From: Sanderia malayensis
Taxonomy: Eukaryota; Cnidaria; Scyphozoa; Semaeostomeae; Pelagiidae
Length of the DNA: 64,000 nucleotides
Assembly (NCBI GenBank): GCA_013076295.1
Contig: RQOL01000616.1
Span: 4,058,392 to 4,122,391, forward strand
Reading direction: 5' to 3'
Shown here: positions 1 to 12,066 of the stretch, piece after piece
Layout: each line of letters starts with the position of its first letter
How positions within the stretch are numbered: position 1 is the first letter of the stretch
The notes under the pieces: generated by a model
Database searches by the model: none
What the model was told of the DNA's origin: nothing
The model's input: the letters and a program-made list of their open reading frames with translations, nothing else
Translations under genes and position numbers: made by a program

Positions 1-592
1 AACCTTATCTTGTAGAAAAAAAGTGTGGCAGATCCACAAACTTGCAAGTTTAATGATATTGTTGACGGTTTATCAAGCGTATGCTACTGAAAGCTTTGGC
101 TCCAGTACACTGAATAGTAACAGGTTACACTTAAAAGCAAGGACAATGGCCATAGTAAACATTTTGTAAAGGAGTGGTGCTCGACCATACACTCTATTCT
201 GTCTGCTAATTTAATCATTAACAATGGCCAATTTCCTTTCCGATGTTATAACCTATTGCAACACATATTCATTATAGACCAATGAGAGCGCTTCATTAGT
301 TATATATGTGTGTGTGGCGCACGGCACAGCACATCGCAGTGAACGTCACACGAAACAAATCTGGGTATAGCTATCCTGAACAGAGTACTCGATATAAGAG
401 CTGTTGAGTCTGAACACTGACATTTCGCCACGCATATCAACATACAAACATCACTGTAGCAATCAGATAAGCCAGTCATCCGAATCTTTGGTTACTGATA
501 AATATTCTTTACTAGTGGCTGTCTGATAACAGCGGATTCAGAAGAGGTTATCGCAAAGAAGACATACGCTCCAGTCATTAGCTATACAACTA
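1..592. other. Upstream region of the first GATA gene
   Basis: No coding exon is recognised here. The stretch leads into the first GATA-factor start codon and presumably holds its promoter and 5' UTR. A short TG-rich run lies near 307-315. I see no clear core-promoter motif. Confidence 0.4.
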
Positions 593-3500
593 ATGATGGA
601 AGTCGCTTCCTATCTTCAAAAACGCTTCTACAGTCAATCAGCCAATCCGACATACGACAATCAGAGCAGTTTATTTCACCACGACGTGAACAGCAACAGT
701 AAGAAAGAAGATTTTGCACATGGCTACAACGAGGGCACATCGACCATGCAAGTACCGGCGTATTGGCCAGCAGTAGGTGACTGCGAGAAGTACAGCACTG
801 CAGTGAGCCACTGTTTGCACAGGCATTCCTCTGCTGCCAATGTCAATGCTTCGTTCACACCGCCAGAACCACAGTTGTACACCCCAGCATGGCACCCGTA
901 TGGATACAGCAGTCAAGAGGCATCATTTATGCCAGCTCGAGGAAAGGTGGTAGGGGGAATTGGTGGGGACTCGTCACAAGTCTACCAAAGTGAATTGAAA
1001 TCACCCTCGCGTGGAACTTCGTCGTATCAACATAACAGACAGCGGAATAGCGTAACACCAAATTCGCATTTCTCTAGAGAGAACTGTAATAGTGCTGCTT
1101 CTACAGATGTTTCCTATCTTTCACAAAGAGCAGAGCAAGAATACATTGCTCCTAATCAGTTGGCCTATTATCGCACGAACGCATTTGCCGACCCATTGCA
1201 CGAGATGAAGAGAGATTGGGAGTTGTCGTTTCTCAAGAGCTTTCCTTATCGTGAGTATTACAGGATCATCTTCTACATTACTCAACTTATTTACCTTATA
1301 TCAACCTATCGTTTCTACCACCTGATTAGTACGATAAATATTGAATCTTTAATCGAAATTATCTTGCACTTGGTTGAAGCTATATCTTCACACAAATAGA
1401 TAGCACACAAGAACAGCAGTCAACCTTTATGCTCTTCTTGTGTTGATGCACTGTTTTGATAGTGTTTTGGGATAGTCACACATGTTGCTTTTGTTGGCAA
1501 GAGCTGTAATCAAGAGGTACATTGTTTGTGTAAAAAATGTTTTCGGACTTTTTGATTCTTAGTAGACACAAGCCGCATCGATAGAAACGCAGAACAACTA
1601 CAGAATTCTTTTGTTTGAGCGTCGCCTGAAAGCAACAAGCAATGCTCGAGTCACAGCTACTGCATACTCGTGTTGATTAGCTGGACTAATAGCATAAAAT
1701 GCCAGTCGATGCACTGTAGTTTGATGTCAAAGTGAGACACATCGTGTATTGTGGCCTATTGCATTCAGCTTGCTAAGAAAATCCTAAACACTCATAGCCA
1801 ACATTCATTAAAAATTCAAAGGCTGAAAAATGTACTACATTCCTTGTGGCAAGCTTCTATTAAGCATGTCTGACCTACTTATTAGAGCGATTGAATCTTT
1901 CAGAATACTGTTTATCTTTTCTCGTTTTGGCGAGAGGGACTCTGATGTCCTTTCTTTAACCAAAGGGCTTTTGTTCGCATATTATTCCTATTTATTAGTT
2001 TGTTTGGAGAAGCACTAAGAAGCAAAGATAGTTAACCTATCATAGCAAAAGCTACACCTACAATAGCCTTGTCTTTGCAGCAATCAATATTGCATTTACT
2101 AGCAAGAAAGATTTAGTATGATCTTCCAACAACCATTTAGAAGCTATGTGACAAAAAATCCAAAGATCCAATCCAATGTTTAACCCAAAGACAGGACAAA
2201 GACCAATAAACTAACTGTTGTGTTCTCGTTATAAAAAATGCTCTCCTTTATTGCTGTATACTGCTGTGCAAAGTAGCTTATTAGCTGGATAATTTAGCCA
2301 TGCTGGAGAATTCTATAGCCTTGTAAAGTTGTCGTAAGCAGGCCTGATGGAAAGTGGAAATTAGGAATTAAGGCATAATTAGTCTTATCAGTAAGTAATG
2401 GCTGTCTGCAGAGCTTTGTGTGGCCGTTGAGCAGCACTTAATATGCAGCAGCTCTTTTCATATATAAAGGCTATATATTAAGCATATATTTGTTCTCATT
2501 TTATCGTAGAAGTCGCGCATCAAGAGTACAAAGACTTTTCAGCTTATCACAATGGACATGGTTTCATAGATGGCTCAATAACTTATCACGAGAATAAGTC
2601 AAGAAAATCGGGCAATTTCTGTTCAAATTGTAAAACCACAGAGACAACTCTTTGGCGCAGAGATTCTGAAGGGAAACCAGTCTGTAATTCTTGCGGGTTA
2701 TACTACAAACTGCACAAGGTATGTAATATTCATAGTATGCTGTCTGAGGAGTGCTCTAGCGTGAAGCTCAGAATCACAAAGAGTCTGTCCTTTGTATCTG
2801 TGATTCTACTATCAACACTCTATACCTTGATTTGAACATCAAGCGAATTTCAATAGGATTGCATACATATATATATTTTGACTTACGAAGTCTGTATTTC
2901 GATTTACCGAAAAAGTGCTCGATACATTAAAGTAGAGCGATATATGTGCACGAAGAAGAAAAGATTCAAAAGACTAGACTCTTCATCTCGACAAGCCTGT
3001 TTCGTCTTTTGAATCTTTTCTTCTTCGTGCACATATATTTTGACTTATATACATAAAAGAGTATAACGCACATGATAGTATATAGATAAACATTGTTACA
3101 CATATGCATAAGTCGCATGGATAGAGCTATACATCTTAATTGCTAGGCATTTTTAACAGTTTAACTCAGTACAAGCTGGTCTCGAATTGGCTTAGTATTT
3201 CTATTGTTGCTCTTGCTAGCCTGCCTAATTTCCTTATATTTACTCATTAATGCAATGTGGACATCAAATTAAAAGCGTTTCTATTCAAACTTTTCTTGAA
3301 GCAACCCGCTGGTGTCGGCTTTAACATGCAATAATTGACGAGTATTATAAGTGGTTTTTACATTACCTGCTCCACATGAATGTACCAGTTATGTCACTAG
3401 TGCTTATTCTCATTGTATGTCGATGTCTTGAACTAGGTTTCCAGACATGCCAGTCATCAATTTTTGCCTTGATTGTTTCATTCAATTAAGACGTACTAAT

Positions 3501-3720
3501 CGTTATGATATGATGTTTTTGATTTTGATTCATGCAATACAACCAACGTGTTCTCTCCTCTAATTTCGCTAATGCAATATTCTCATTGTTTTTTGCTTGG
3601 TTTTTGAAGGTGAACCGACCACTAGCGATGAAGAAAAACGTCATACAAAAGCGTAATAGAAAATCTTCTGGAAAAGCAAAACGAATCAAACACGATCCTA
3701 TCAAGTATGCCTGCGTTTGA
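593..3720 (+). CDS. GATA-type transcription factor with a single zinc finger
   Basis: Predicted nuclear DNA-binding regulator of WGATAR sites. Exons: 593-1250, 2510-2718, 3610-3720; 325 aa, all phases consistent. Residues 1-256 are low-complexity and rich in Ser, Tyr, Asn and Gln, with no recognised domain. One GATA finger follows: Cys257-X2-Cys260, then LWRR, then Cys278-Asn-Ser-Cys281 (17 residues between the Cys pairs), ending GLYYKLHK. The last exon supplies the basic tail [18 protein letters not shown] that contacts the minor groove in known GATA proteins. There are two in-frame ATGs at 593 and 596. A gene with the same last-intron position lies tail to tail at 4720-6897 and has two fingers. 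Here the N-finger exon is absent and a non-finger stretch (about 220-255) occupies its place. The finger assignment is firm; orthology to a particular GATA class is not resolved. Confidence 0.9.
2941..3037. repeat. Perfect 34-bp inverted repeat, hairpin-forming
   Basis: The arms 2941-2974 and 3004-3037 are exact reverse complements and are separated by 29 bp. The repeat lies in the last intron of the single-finger GATA gene. It could form a cruciform in DNA or a long hairpin in the pre-mRNA. The arms continue into AT-rich flanks. No protein-coding content is seen. Confidence 0.9.
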
Positions 3721-4719
3721 TGCTGGAAACTCGCCGCATTTTCTGATGTAACAATTTGACACGAACAATTTACTAAAAACCAAAGTCTGACAGTAATAGA
3801 TGGCTGAAAATGCATGCTCTTCTTGCACGCATGAAATTACTTCTATCAATTACTATTATAGACATTAACATGGGTATTGAATAGCATGAACAACGTTTAT
3901 ATAATTTTAAGAATAAGAGTCAAGACCGGTGTGTAAAATTGATAGATTTTTAATGTCATTTAATTGTTTCAATAAAATTGCCAATTTAATTTATTTGTTC
4001 TTGAGGAGGAGCTGCACAACCTGGGTAAGCCTGCACGCTTGCCACTAAATATTCATAAAACTAACTAGGCCCAGTCCATACAGCGGATTATGACCGCAGC
4101 GAATTAAATTGGCATAAACTAGCCCTAAAGTGCCCCTTCTTTTCAAAGAGATGGGCCTGTTGCGAGAAATGGTGCTCCCTGCACCAATTTCTGCTCCCTT
4201 CCCTTTCAACCATCAAATGCTTTTGACATCTTTGCACGCTTGTCATGTATTCTCATTTCTCTGTGGAAATATTTACCAACAGTGGCCTTCGTGATTCAAT
4301 CATCACGAGGGACATTGACCTGGGTTCAAAGAGCGCATGTTTGAGAAAAATCTCATTGAGAAACACGCAACTTGAGACTTGCATTAACTCTTTTTTGGCC
4401 TAAGGTTTGTTCAAAAATATTCAAACAGACGCTGCATAGCTCCAGGTAATGTTAAAGACATTATATACCAAATATTCCCGAATATTTTCATAAAACAGTA
4501 ATCCTTAATTGTTACTTTTACAGTTGAGCTAAAGTTAGATTAAAATACATAACCTGCTTTACAATAACAAAACTACCACGCGACCCTTTCTATTTTTATC
4601 GCAAGGTTTCGTTTTAATTAAGCATGTTATTTAATACTAATACCAAATTATATATTTTGCACTACAATTTCAGTTAATGTTTTTGCTTTTGCTAAAAGAA
4701 TTTTGTAATATATTATACT

Positions 4720-6897
4720 TTAATTGTAGCTTTTTAATGGCCACTGTTGCAAAACCTTTGCTGTTTGAAAATAATCTAAGTCAAGCCCACGTGCAATGTT
4801 TTTGATTTTGTCTTCTTCTTTTCCCTTTTTGCATGTTTGTGATGATTTTCTATTCCTTGTCTGGATGCTGGACTTCTTCATTGTCAAAGGTCGATTTATC
4901 TATATCGATTTAGAAATTTATCAAGAATAACATTTATCGTAGGTATCGCAGCTATTTATGTTAGCTCAAGACTTGAGGTAAGCGATATTTTTCAATATGG
5001 TATTGTTTTTATTCGAGTCTTTATTCGATGGTATTGTTTTTATTCGAGCCGAGATTTTGACTCGTAAAGGACACACGCTCGAACCATTTGTGGGACTGGG
5101 AGACTAACAACAAATGTGGTATTGTTTTTGTGAATGCAAGCGCTTACTGCTTTGCCCCTCGGGAAACCAGAACAATGCCTTTTTATACCAATCACAAAGT
5201 GGGCCGTTTCTTTTCAACTTACACGTTTTTTTTTATAAGAAACCGGTTTATAAGAAACCTAGATCTAGACGCCCTAAAATTTAAGAAACTTTTAGAACTA
5301 CAAGGAAATATCTAAGAAACATTAGAAATTTCGGAAACACGTTTTCCCTTTACGGATTTAACAAATGTCAACTATACAGTAAGTATGTTTTATGTGCTAT
5401 GCATAACATTGTCGGCTCCACATGACGATTTTTCGCATTGACGATTTTTCTTTGATATAATACTAATATTTTGCCACATCCACGTTTTTTCTTCGTTTTC
5501 ACTGGAACTTCGTGTTCATTAAATTAAGAAACTTTTAAGAAACTTTTAGAACTAAAATGTGGCTAAAAATTAAGAAACTTTTACTCCTTGGCCTTGAGCC
5601 AGGTTTCTTATAAAAAAAAACGTGTACTTCATGTTGGCAGTATAAAGTAAATATTAAACGTTCCATCATACGAGAAGTGAGAGAATAATTCAAATTTGCA
5701 GAACTAAAGAAATTAAGTAAGATAAAGTTAAAAGTAAGTTTATAGAGCATCCATACCTTGTGAAGTTTGTAATACAAGCCACAAGCGTTGCACACAGGGT
5801 CGCCATTACTGTTGCGCCTCCACAGCGTCGTCTCAGTTGTTTTGCAATTATAACAAGACATGCCAGCTCTTTTCGTTGTCGACTAATAGAAAAAACAATT
5901 GAGCATATGCTATTAATTACTGTATTGTTGAGATATAGACCCATAACAAACAACTAAGTAATTTATATTGATAATACAGAAAATAATCTTTTTTGAACCT
6001 TTTATGGTGCTCTAGCGAGGAAATATCGAGTTCCTTAGAATAGCTAAGCAAAGTTTCTTTGTTTAATTTTCATACCATTTTCCGTCTTGGTCTCCTAAGT
6101 GGCCTATTTGTGTTATTCATTTTCTGATAAAGTCCACATGCATTGCAAAGATATTGGCCACATGAATCTCGTCTCCATATCGGGGTTGAACGTGTGCCAC
6201 AATTCACGCATTCTCTTGCACCACCTCAAAAACAATTAATCAAGCATATTTATCATAATTATTCACATTTGAGACATGATGCAAGATAATTAACAATGTT
6301 TCACGATAATAAAGTATGTTTCAGCACGGTGAACTAATTGCAACAGCTATTACCTAGTACCAAGTTGGGGTTTTCATAGAACCAATTTGTCAAATTGCCA
6401 TTTGAAAGCTTCTGGTCGTACAGCATGGGATTATGGGATTGGGCAGACCATGTTTTAGTTGATGGTACTTCAATGTCACTTGTTCTTGCACCCTCGTGTC
6501 CTGTGTAACCGTTGCCAAGGGGGCCCATCTTTTGTTGCTTCTTCTCGTCCATGAACGAACATTTGTCAGTGAAGTTGCCGGCTATTTGCAAAGGATCCTG
6601 GTCCGGCATGAGCGACATTTGCGCCTGCTGGTGGGTTGTTGTTGTTTGATGCCACGCAGGCGCTCTGTTAGGACTTGGCAATCGTTGCGGAAAGCTCAAA
6701 TGGAATGCTGGGAAGTGCAGCGCTCTGTGTGCTTCGTACGCGTGTAGTTCACGGTTGGCTGGGAACTTTTCCTTAGCTGGGTAGTTCTGATAGGATGATA
6801 GTTGATGATACATTGGGTCGAACATGCCGTTGTTCATTGATTCCATGTTGCTGTAAGGGGCATTGTTAACTGGATGAATACCTTTTAAGGCAGCCAT
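4720..6897 (-). CDS. GATA-type transcription factor with two zinc fingers
   Basis: Exons on the minus strand: 6897-6354, 6224-6076, 5882-5757, 4899-4720; 332 aa from the ATG at 6897. Residues 1-181 are Asn/Pro/Gln-rich without a known domain. The N-finger has Cys187-Val-Asn-Cys190, PIWRRD and Cys208-Asn-Ala-Cys211, followed by [10 protein letters not shown]. The C-finger has Cys241-X2-Cys244, TLWRRN and Cys262-Asn-Ala-Cys265, ending YYKLHK. The last exon opens with [18 protein letters not shown], the classic basic tail. This is the standard two-finger layout of animal GATA1-6-type proteins. The frame stays open upstream to about 7020, so an alternative start (ATG at the codon for MFSNLS) or a further 5' exon is possible; a good acceptor-like sequence lies near 6962. 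It is convergent with the single-finger GATA gene, which suggests an old local duplication. Confidence 0.92.
5221..5625. mobile_element. MITE with 24-bp terminal inverted repeats
   Basis: The ends 5221-5244 and 5602-5625 are perfect inverted repeats (ACACG, nine T, ATAAGAAACC). A 4-bp ACTT flanks both sides (5217-5220 and 5626-5629), consistent with a target-site duplication. The interior repeats the motif TTAAGAAACTTTTAGAACTA several times. There is no coding capacity. The element lies in the last intron of the two-finger GATA gene. Confidence 0.8.
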
Positions 6898-7020
6898 TGT
6901 GTGTTCTTGAGTGACGTACAAACTCAAATTACTAAACATGCTCCTTGAAAATTTATTTGAGGCTGTAAATTCAAATCGAATTAGCAATATAAATTCCCCG
7001 TCTCTATAGGAAGCATTCAA

Positions 7021-10000
7021 AGCACATGTTGTGGCACTAAACTCCTAATTGATCAACAGAGAATCAAACGGGAAAGGTACAGAAAATGCCCCCATGCAAG
7101 TTAGTTTCATTCGAAATTCGTCATTAATGTTTTCTTTATTAAAAATCAACTTATTAAGAATGAATCAATTCCGAACAAAGGCAGATATAGATAGAAATTT
7201 CAGCTAGCAAAGCGTGTGAAATAGTGTATCAACAGGACACATAGCCAATACTTCTGTCTTAAGATTTCAAACTTAGAATTTATAGAGTTTTGTTTGAACA
7301 GCGCCTCTTTATCATTGAAGATCTTAAACTCACTTAATTCTATAATTGAGTTTAAAATGTACTACCAGATGGTTAGTGTTCGCTTTGAAATATGAAACAA
7401 AATCATGTATTGTTGTCGTGAAACTTATTTAAAAACAACTACAATGACAATTATTCCTACTTGTGAGAGATTTAATTAATTTTTCATCCTAAAAAGTGGC
7501 TGTGAGAAATGTTTGCCGTCATCACAAGGAAAATCCAATGGTCTTACTTAATTCCAGCTTGTCGATTTTAACTGCATAGGAACAACGTGCTCTGTAATTG
7601 AACTAATAGATATCCACAAAACCCCCTCGCAAACAGCTTGCAAGAACTTTTAGTAACCCAGTGTTAATTGCAGCTTTAAGATTTAGCTTCAAATCCAATT
7701 AATAAAGATTGAGATTACTCACCTTAACATAAAAAAAACAACAGTACTAAGCAGCTTAGAGTGTCTTTTCTTTCTTATGATAGTTCACCTTAGTATACCT
7801 GTGTTGTGTTTACAGATAGTGGTGTGTTATGAGTTGCTGTATCGTTCGGTGTTGTCCCTGCCTGAGCTTTTGATGCTGATGTTGCATTGGCGATCGTCTT
7901 TGACGAATAATAAGACCCTTGCAGGCAAACAAGGCTTTTTATCTTGTAAGACATCCAAAAGCTTTGAAAGAAAGAGGCTGAAATGACATGTTAATTATAT
8001 CAACAGAGACAATAAGATGATGTAGCCTACAATCAAAGCTTTGCACAAGCAGATGTGTTGGGGCGGAAAACAATGCAACAAGCGTTGTATGGTCAGTTCA
8101 TTTCATGCATACGGCGTACTATATAGTCCCTATCCCTATCTTATTTCTCTCTCTGCATAACTACATGATAATGAGATTCTATCTCATAGATAATCATTAG
8201 CTTTTATATTCATAGAGAAAGATCACGCAGATAAGAATTGGTTATCGGAAATACTATCTCTTTGTGAAGTAGTCTAGTATCATATGAAGCAGGCGCGTGC
8301 GTCCCCTTTGAAATGCATTTTTTTGCGATACGAGTGTATTCTTCTGCGTATTTTGCTCTGTCAGTTACAAGAGAATTAACACGACCTAAACAACTGCTAT
8401 AAAAAAGTTTCTGAAGCATAATTCCATAGTCTTTTAAGCGGCACGATCCGCCCGACTATCCGAGATAAAGTCTTGTGGGTCGATGTATTTTAAGTGAAGG
8501 ACTGTAAGAGATAAAACATGCTTTTGATCATGCAGCCACGCATTATGTATCTCGTTTAGGCAGTGCTTCTTCAGGCAGTCCTGTACTGTGTGTCTTAAAA
8601 ACTAACGTTAGACGAAACCACTAATTTGTACTATATTTAAGGATAGTTTGCAGTAGGATTGCAGCTCATAACGGTGCACAGTTTACTTCTGCTTTGTAAC
8701 GGCCATAATTGTTTAATCTTAAGAGCTTATTACTGATAATTGGTGATAAGGGTTCGCACTGGATGACTGATTGAGCTCCAGCTTACATAGTGATATGTAA
8801 GATACATTGCTGTTGCTCTATGTTACTCTCAGTATGTATCATTCTCTTGTGACAAAATATACAAAGTAGTATGTAGCAGTAGCTATATGTCTAATGCTGC
8901 TACAGAACGATAAAAGCAGAACATATTTACAGTAATACTTCAGCTCAATGGCAGCGTCCTATTAAGTAAGCAAGGTGTTTCGATAAATTTAAAGTCTTGA
9001 TACAATAATCTCATGATTTCTTGACCCTTTAATTTCATTAAAAAGGGTAGTCCCAGTTCCTGATAATGCGTTTTGGCTTACCTATTAAATAGAATTACCC
9101 CAGGCCTCTTTATGAGTGTGCTACGCATTATTTCTTTTATCAGATGCACGTCCAACCTCGTTATTGCCTCATCAGGAGCCCATGAAATGTTCAGATTATC
9201 GTCCATCCTGAAATAATCACAAACGCTTTGAGTCAAAGCATGATGATCTTATTAGTAGACTCAATCAAGCAATGTTTTACAATGGCAGCACAGCTATAGG
9301 GCTGCCATTATCAAGCAGTGCTTGAGGAGATATCAGAAAATGATCCACTTATACTTATCCAATGGTCGATAACGGAGACAAGATATAACTATTAATATAG
9401 TCCAGTCGTGTTTTATTTATTTAGAGCAGGTTTGATAAAATACTTTCAACTGATGTTTCTTTCTATGAGATCTGAGACTGTCAAATTTGAGTCCATCTGG
9501 TTTTGTCTCAGATTTGGACACGAAAATAGCAATGTAATTCACTTGGACTGCTTTTGTTGTTAGAAGGTTAAAATTGTATGAATTCTGAGAGTATTCTTTT
9601 ACTCGATGCTTCTTGTTTAACTTGCCTTGCTTATTTTCAAAGCAATAAAGCAATTGGTTGCATCAACCACTCTCAATACATCGAATTATGAATGTAATAG
9701 AAAGTCGAATTGGGAGGAGCATGCAATAAACAGTGCTTCACTTCTTTCTTAAATGTTAATTAGACGTACTTAGTGTTTAACAAAAGCGAATACGTCACTT
9801 CATGCATGTCTACAGAGCAATGGGATTGTCGAACTTAGAAATCCAAGGATATTTACTGATTTGTTTGTGAATAATTTTCATCTGTCGTTCGGTTTCACCT
9901 GCTCTTGCTTTCCGCATATTTTTCCGAGGTAGATAAGAACACAATTAAATTTGATAATGGCTTGGCGCGTGACACAAATTAAGATTGCATAAATTTTTAA

Positions 10001-12066
10001 TTGGCACATTCTCAAAAACTTGAAGGCGAGATATGTTTAAACAAAAATAACGGGAATATTTTCATTTTCTATGAACTACAGTGCTTTGATAGCAGCCCAT
10101 AAACAGCACATTTTGTTTGCCTTCCAAGGGTGACCTACTTGCTTTATGCAAAAGCACAGTGAGCCAGCTTAAGCTGTTCTCAATAAAAAGAGAGCTGTTG
10201 ACAGAGGGTGATCTACATATACACCGTATACTGACAATATTTCTTACAATGTTAATGAAATAGTCAACAGAACAGAAGAGCAAGCTAGCTACATTTTACA
10301 TATAAACTTTTAGCTGTAAAAATCTTGACTAATTTTCTTTTGAATTAAGGGCCGGGAGCGTTTCAATCGTCTTTAATCTAATAAGGAGCGTCCCTTTATG
10401 CTACATCGCCAACAACAGCGTGACAAGAAAATGCACACTCTTCTATTAGAATAGCATTGAATACTCTTCTTCAATTAGAATAGCATTGAATGATTAGCCA
10501 CGTGAGTGCAAAGCACAATATATTATTGCTCACATGTCAAGCATGTGAATAGTGCAGCCGATGGTATTGGCTCACCTTTACCTTTTGTGCTCTAAACATG
10601 ACAGCATTAACGAACCTGGTGCTTTTCTAATTGCAGCACAAGTCAGTGTATATTTGTAGTGTAAATGCTATCTACACAGTCACAGTGTCTTTTAAACTAG
10701 GCTGTAGTCTTATGCGCATCCGTCGTAGCAGAAGAAGGTTCAAGAGTAAAACTTGAAGTAAAAGAGTAAAGTTTCAGATGGAAGAGGTTAAAACAACTTA
10801 CATTTCCTTATTCAGTATAGTTGTCATCATGCCAAGAAACGCAAGCTTGATTGACAAACCCTTACAAATGTATACAAGAAAAAGACAAATTAAATAACGA
10901 AACAATTGGTGAATAATTCATAAGATTTTCTTTGGCAAATTAAGGTCTTTAGACTTAACGATCACTGCGCACTGTGAGGTCGTAACAAGGCAAGCGCCGA
11001 GTGTTTGTTCTCTTCAGGTGTCCGCGTGAAGCACACGCCCTTCGCTTTGCAAAAACAGTAATCTGTTTATACAAGGGCTACAGAATTCAATGCTTCGTAA
11101 TGCACGTTTGTTCGTAGGACAACACCCAGTCTTAATTGCGAGACAAAGGCAAGCTTTAATTTGATGACTGGCCAACTAATGATGTTAGTTGAAGCGAATA
11201 CAATGCATCGTAGCACATTTTGAATGCTTGGAACTGGACGTGGAGGAATGTTAAATAGTGCTATCACGCACATACATGAGAACAAAGTGCTTCTTTTCTG
11301 AAGGAATGCTAAATGGCACCCGCCCGCGCATGTATGTTGTGAATCGTATAGAAACAATACCGAGTGTATTGTGATGTGAGCTGTATGTATCTGGAGCAAA
11401 TTACAGTACTGTGTTAAAACAGTGCAGTGTTGGGAAAACATGTTACTTTTCATGCAGAGTGAACAAAACAAATATTTTGATAGCAAGTCAATACAATAAA
11501 CAATAGTTGTAATATTAATGATAATTTTACTAGTGGTCACATCTGGTATGGAATGGCATGGCGTGGTACTATATAGTTTGTTTAAACTCTTTCGAGTTAT
11601 ATACATCAATCATCCTCTGGTATGATCATAAATCTTTAATAGTATTTCATTAGCTTCCAGTTTAAAATCGCATTAACGTAATTAGAAAAATGCAAAATTT
11701 GTACAAAATAAAGAAAAAACACGCAGAATAAAGCTATATTCTGAACTTTTTAGTCTCAAATACACTGCAAATGAACACACGACAAAAAGAGTTACATTAG
11801 CTAGCATTGCTACCACGGTTTGAAATGATCAGTGGTGACACTGTAGATAATTAAAGAAATCTGTTCATGTTCTATCATTAAACAATACAATCTATTAAGA
11901 CACATTTGCTAATATATTTATTATCAATTGAAATAATGCAAGACACAATAAAACTATAAGGGCAACGGAAGAGATTTTATGTTCTTAATCTGGTTGGATA
12001 ATTCTCCGTGAAAAAGTCATGTTATACATATGGTCACACGATATGATCTGAAAGGCTTGAAGGACA
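7021..12066. other. Long non-coding interval with no confident gene
   Basis: No family-recognisable coding exons were found between the two-finger GATA gene and the lipid phosphatase gene. Open frames here are short, lack splice-consistent partners and have unconvincing composition (for example the Cys/Ile-rich minus-strand frame at 11067-11609). One splice-flanked block at 9082-9207 is listed separately. Cis-regulatory elements of the divergently placed neighbours could lie here, but none is recognisable. Confidence 0.5.
9082..9207 (-). other. Candidate orphan exon
   Basis: On the minus strand a good acceptor (TTATTTCAG) precedes 126 bases that are fully open from an ATG at 9206. They end in AG followed by the strong donor GTAAGCC. 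The peptide begins MDDNLNISWAPDEAITRLDV. I do not recognise it and could not find a convincing next exon downstream. It may be the first coding exon of an unannotated gene, a decayed exon, or chance. Confidence 0.25.

Noticed and set aside
8210..8419. A 69-codon minus-strand frame starting MLQKLFYSS, downstream of the orphan exon
   Set aside because: No proper donor/acceptor phase links it to the 9082-9207 block and no motif is recognised.
11067..11609. A 180-codon open frame on the minus strand
   Set aside because: Composition is odd (Cys/Ile/His-rich), no family motif is seen, no splice-consistent partner exon exists and it lies in a repeat-poor AT-rich desert. Probably chance.
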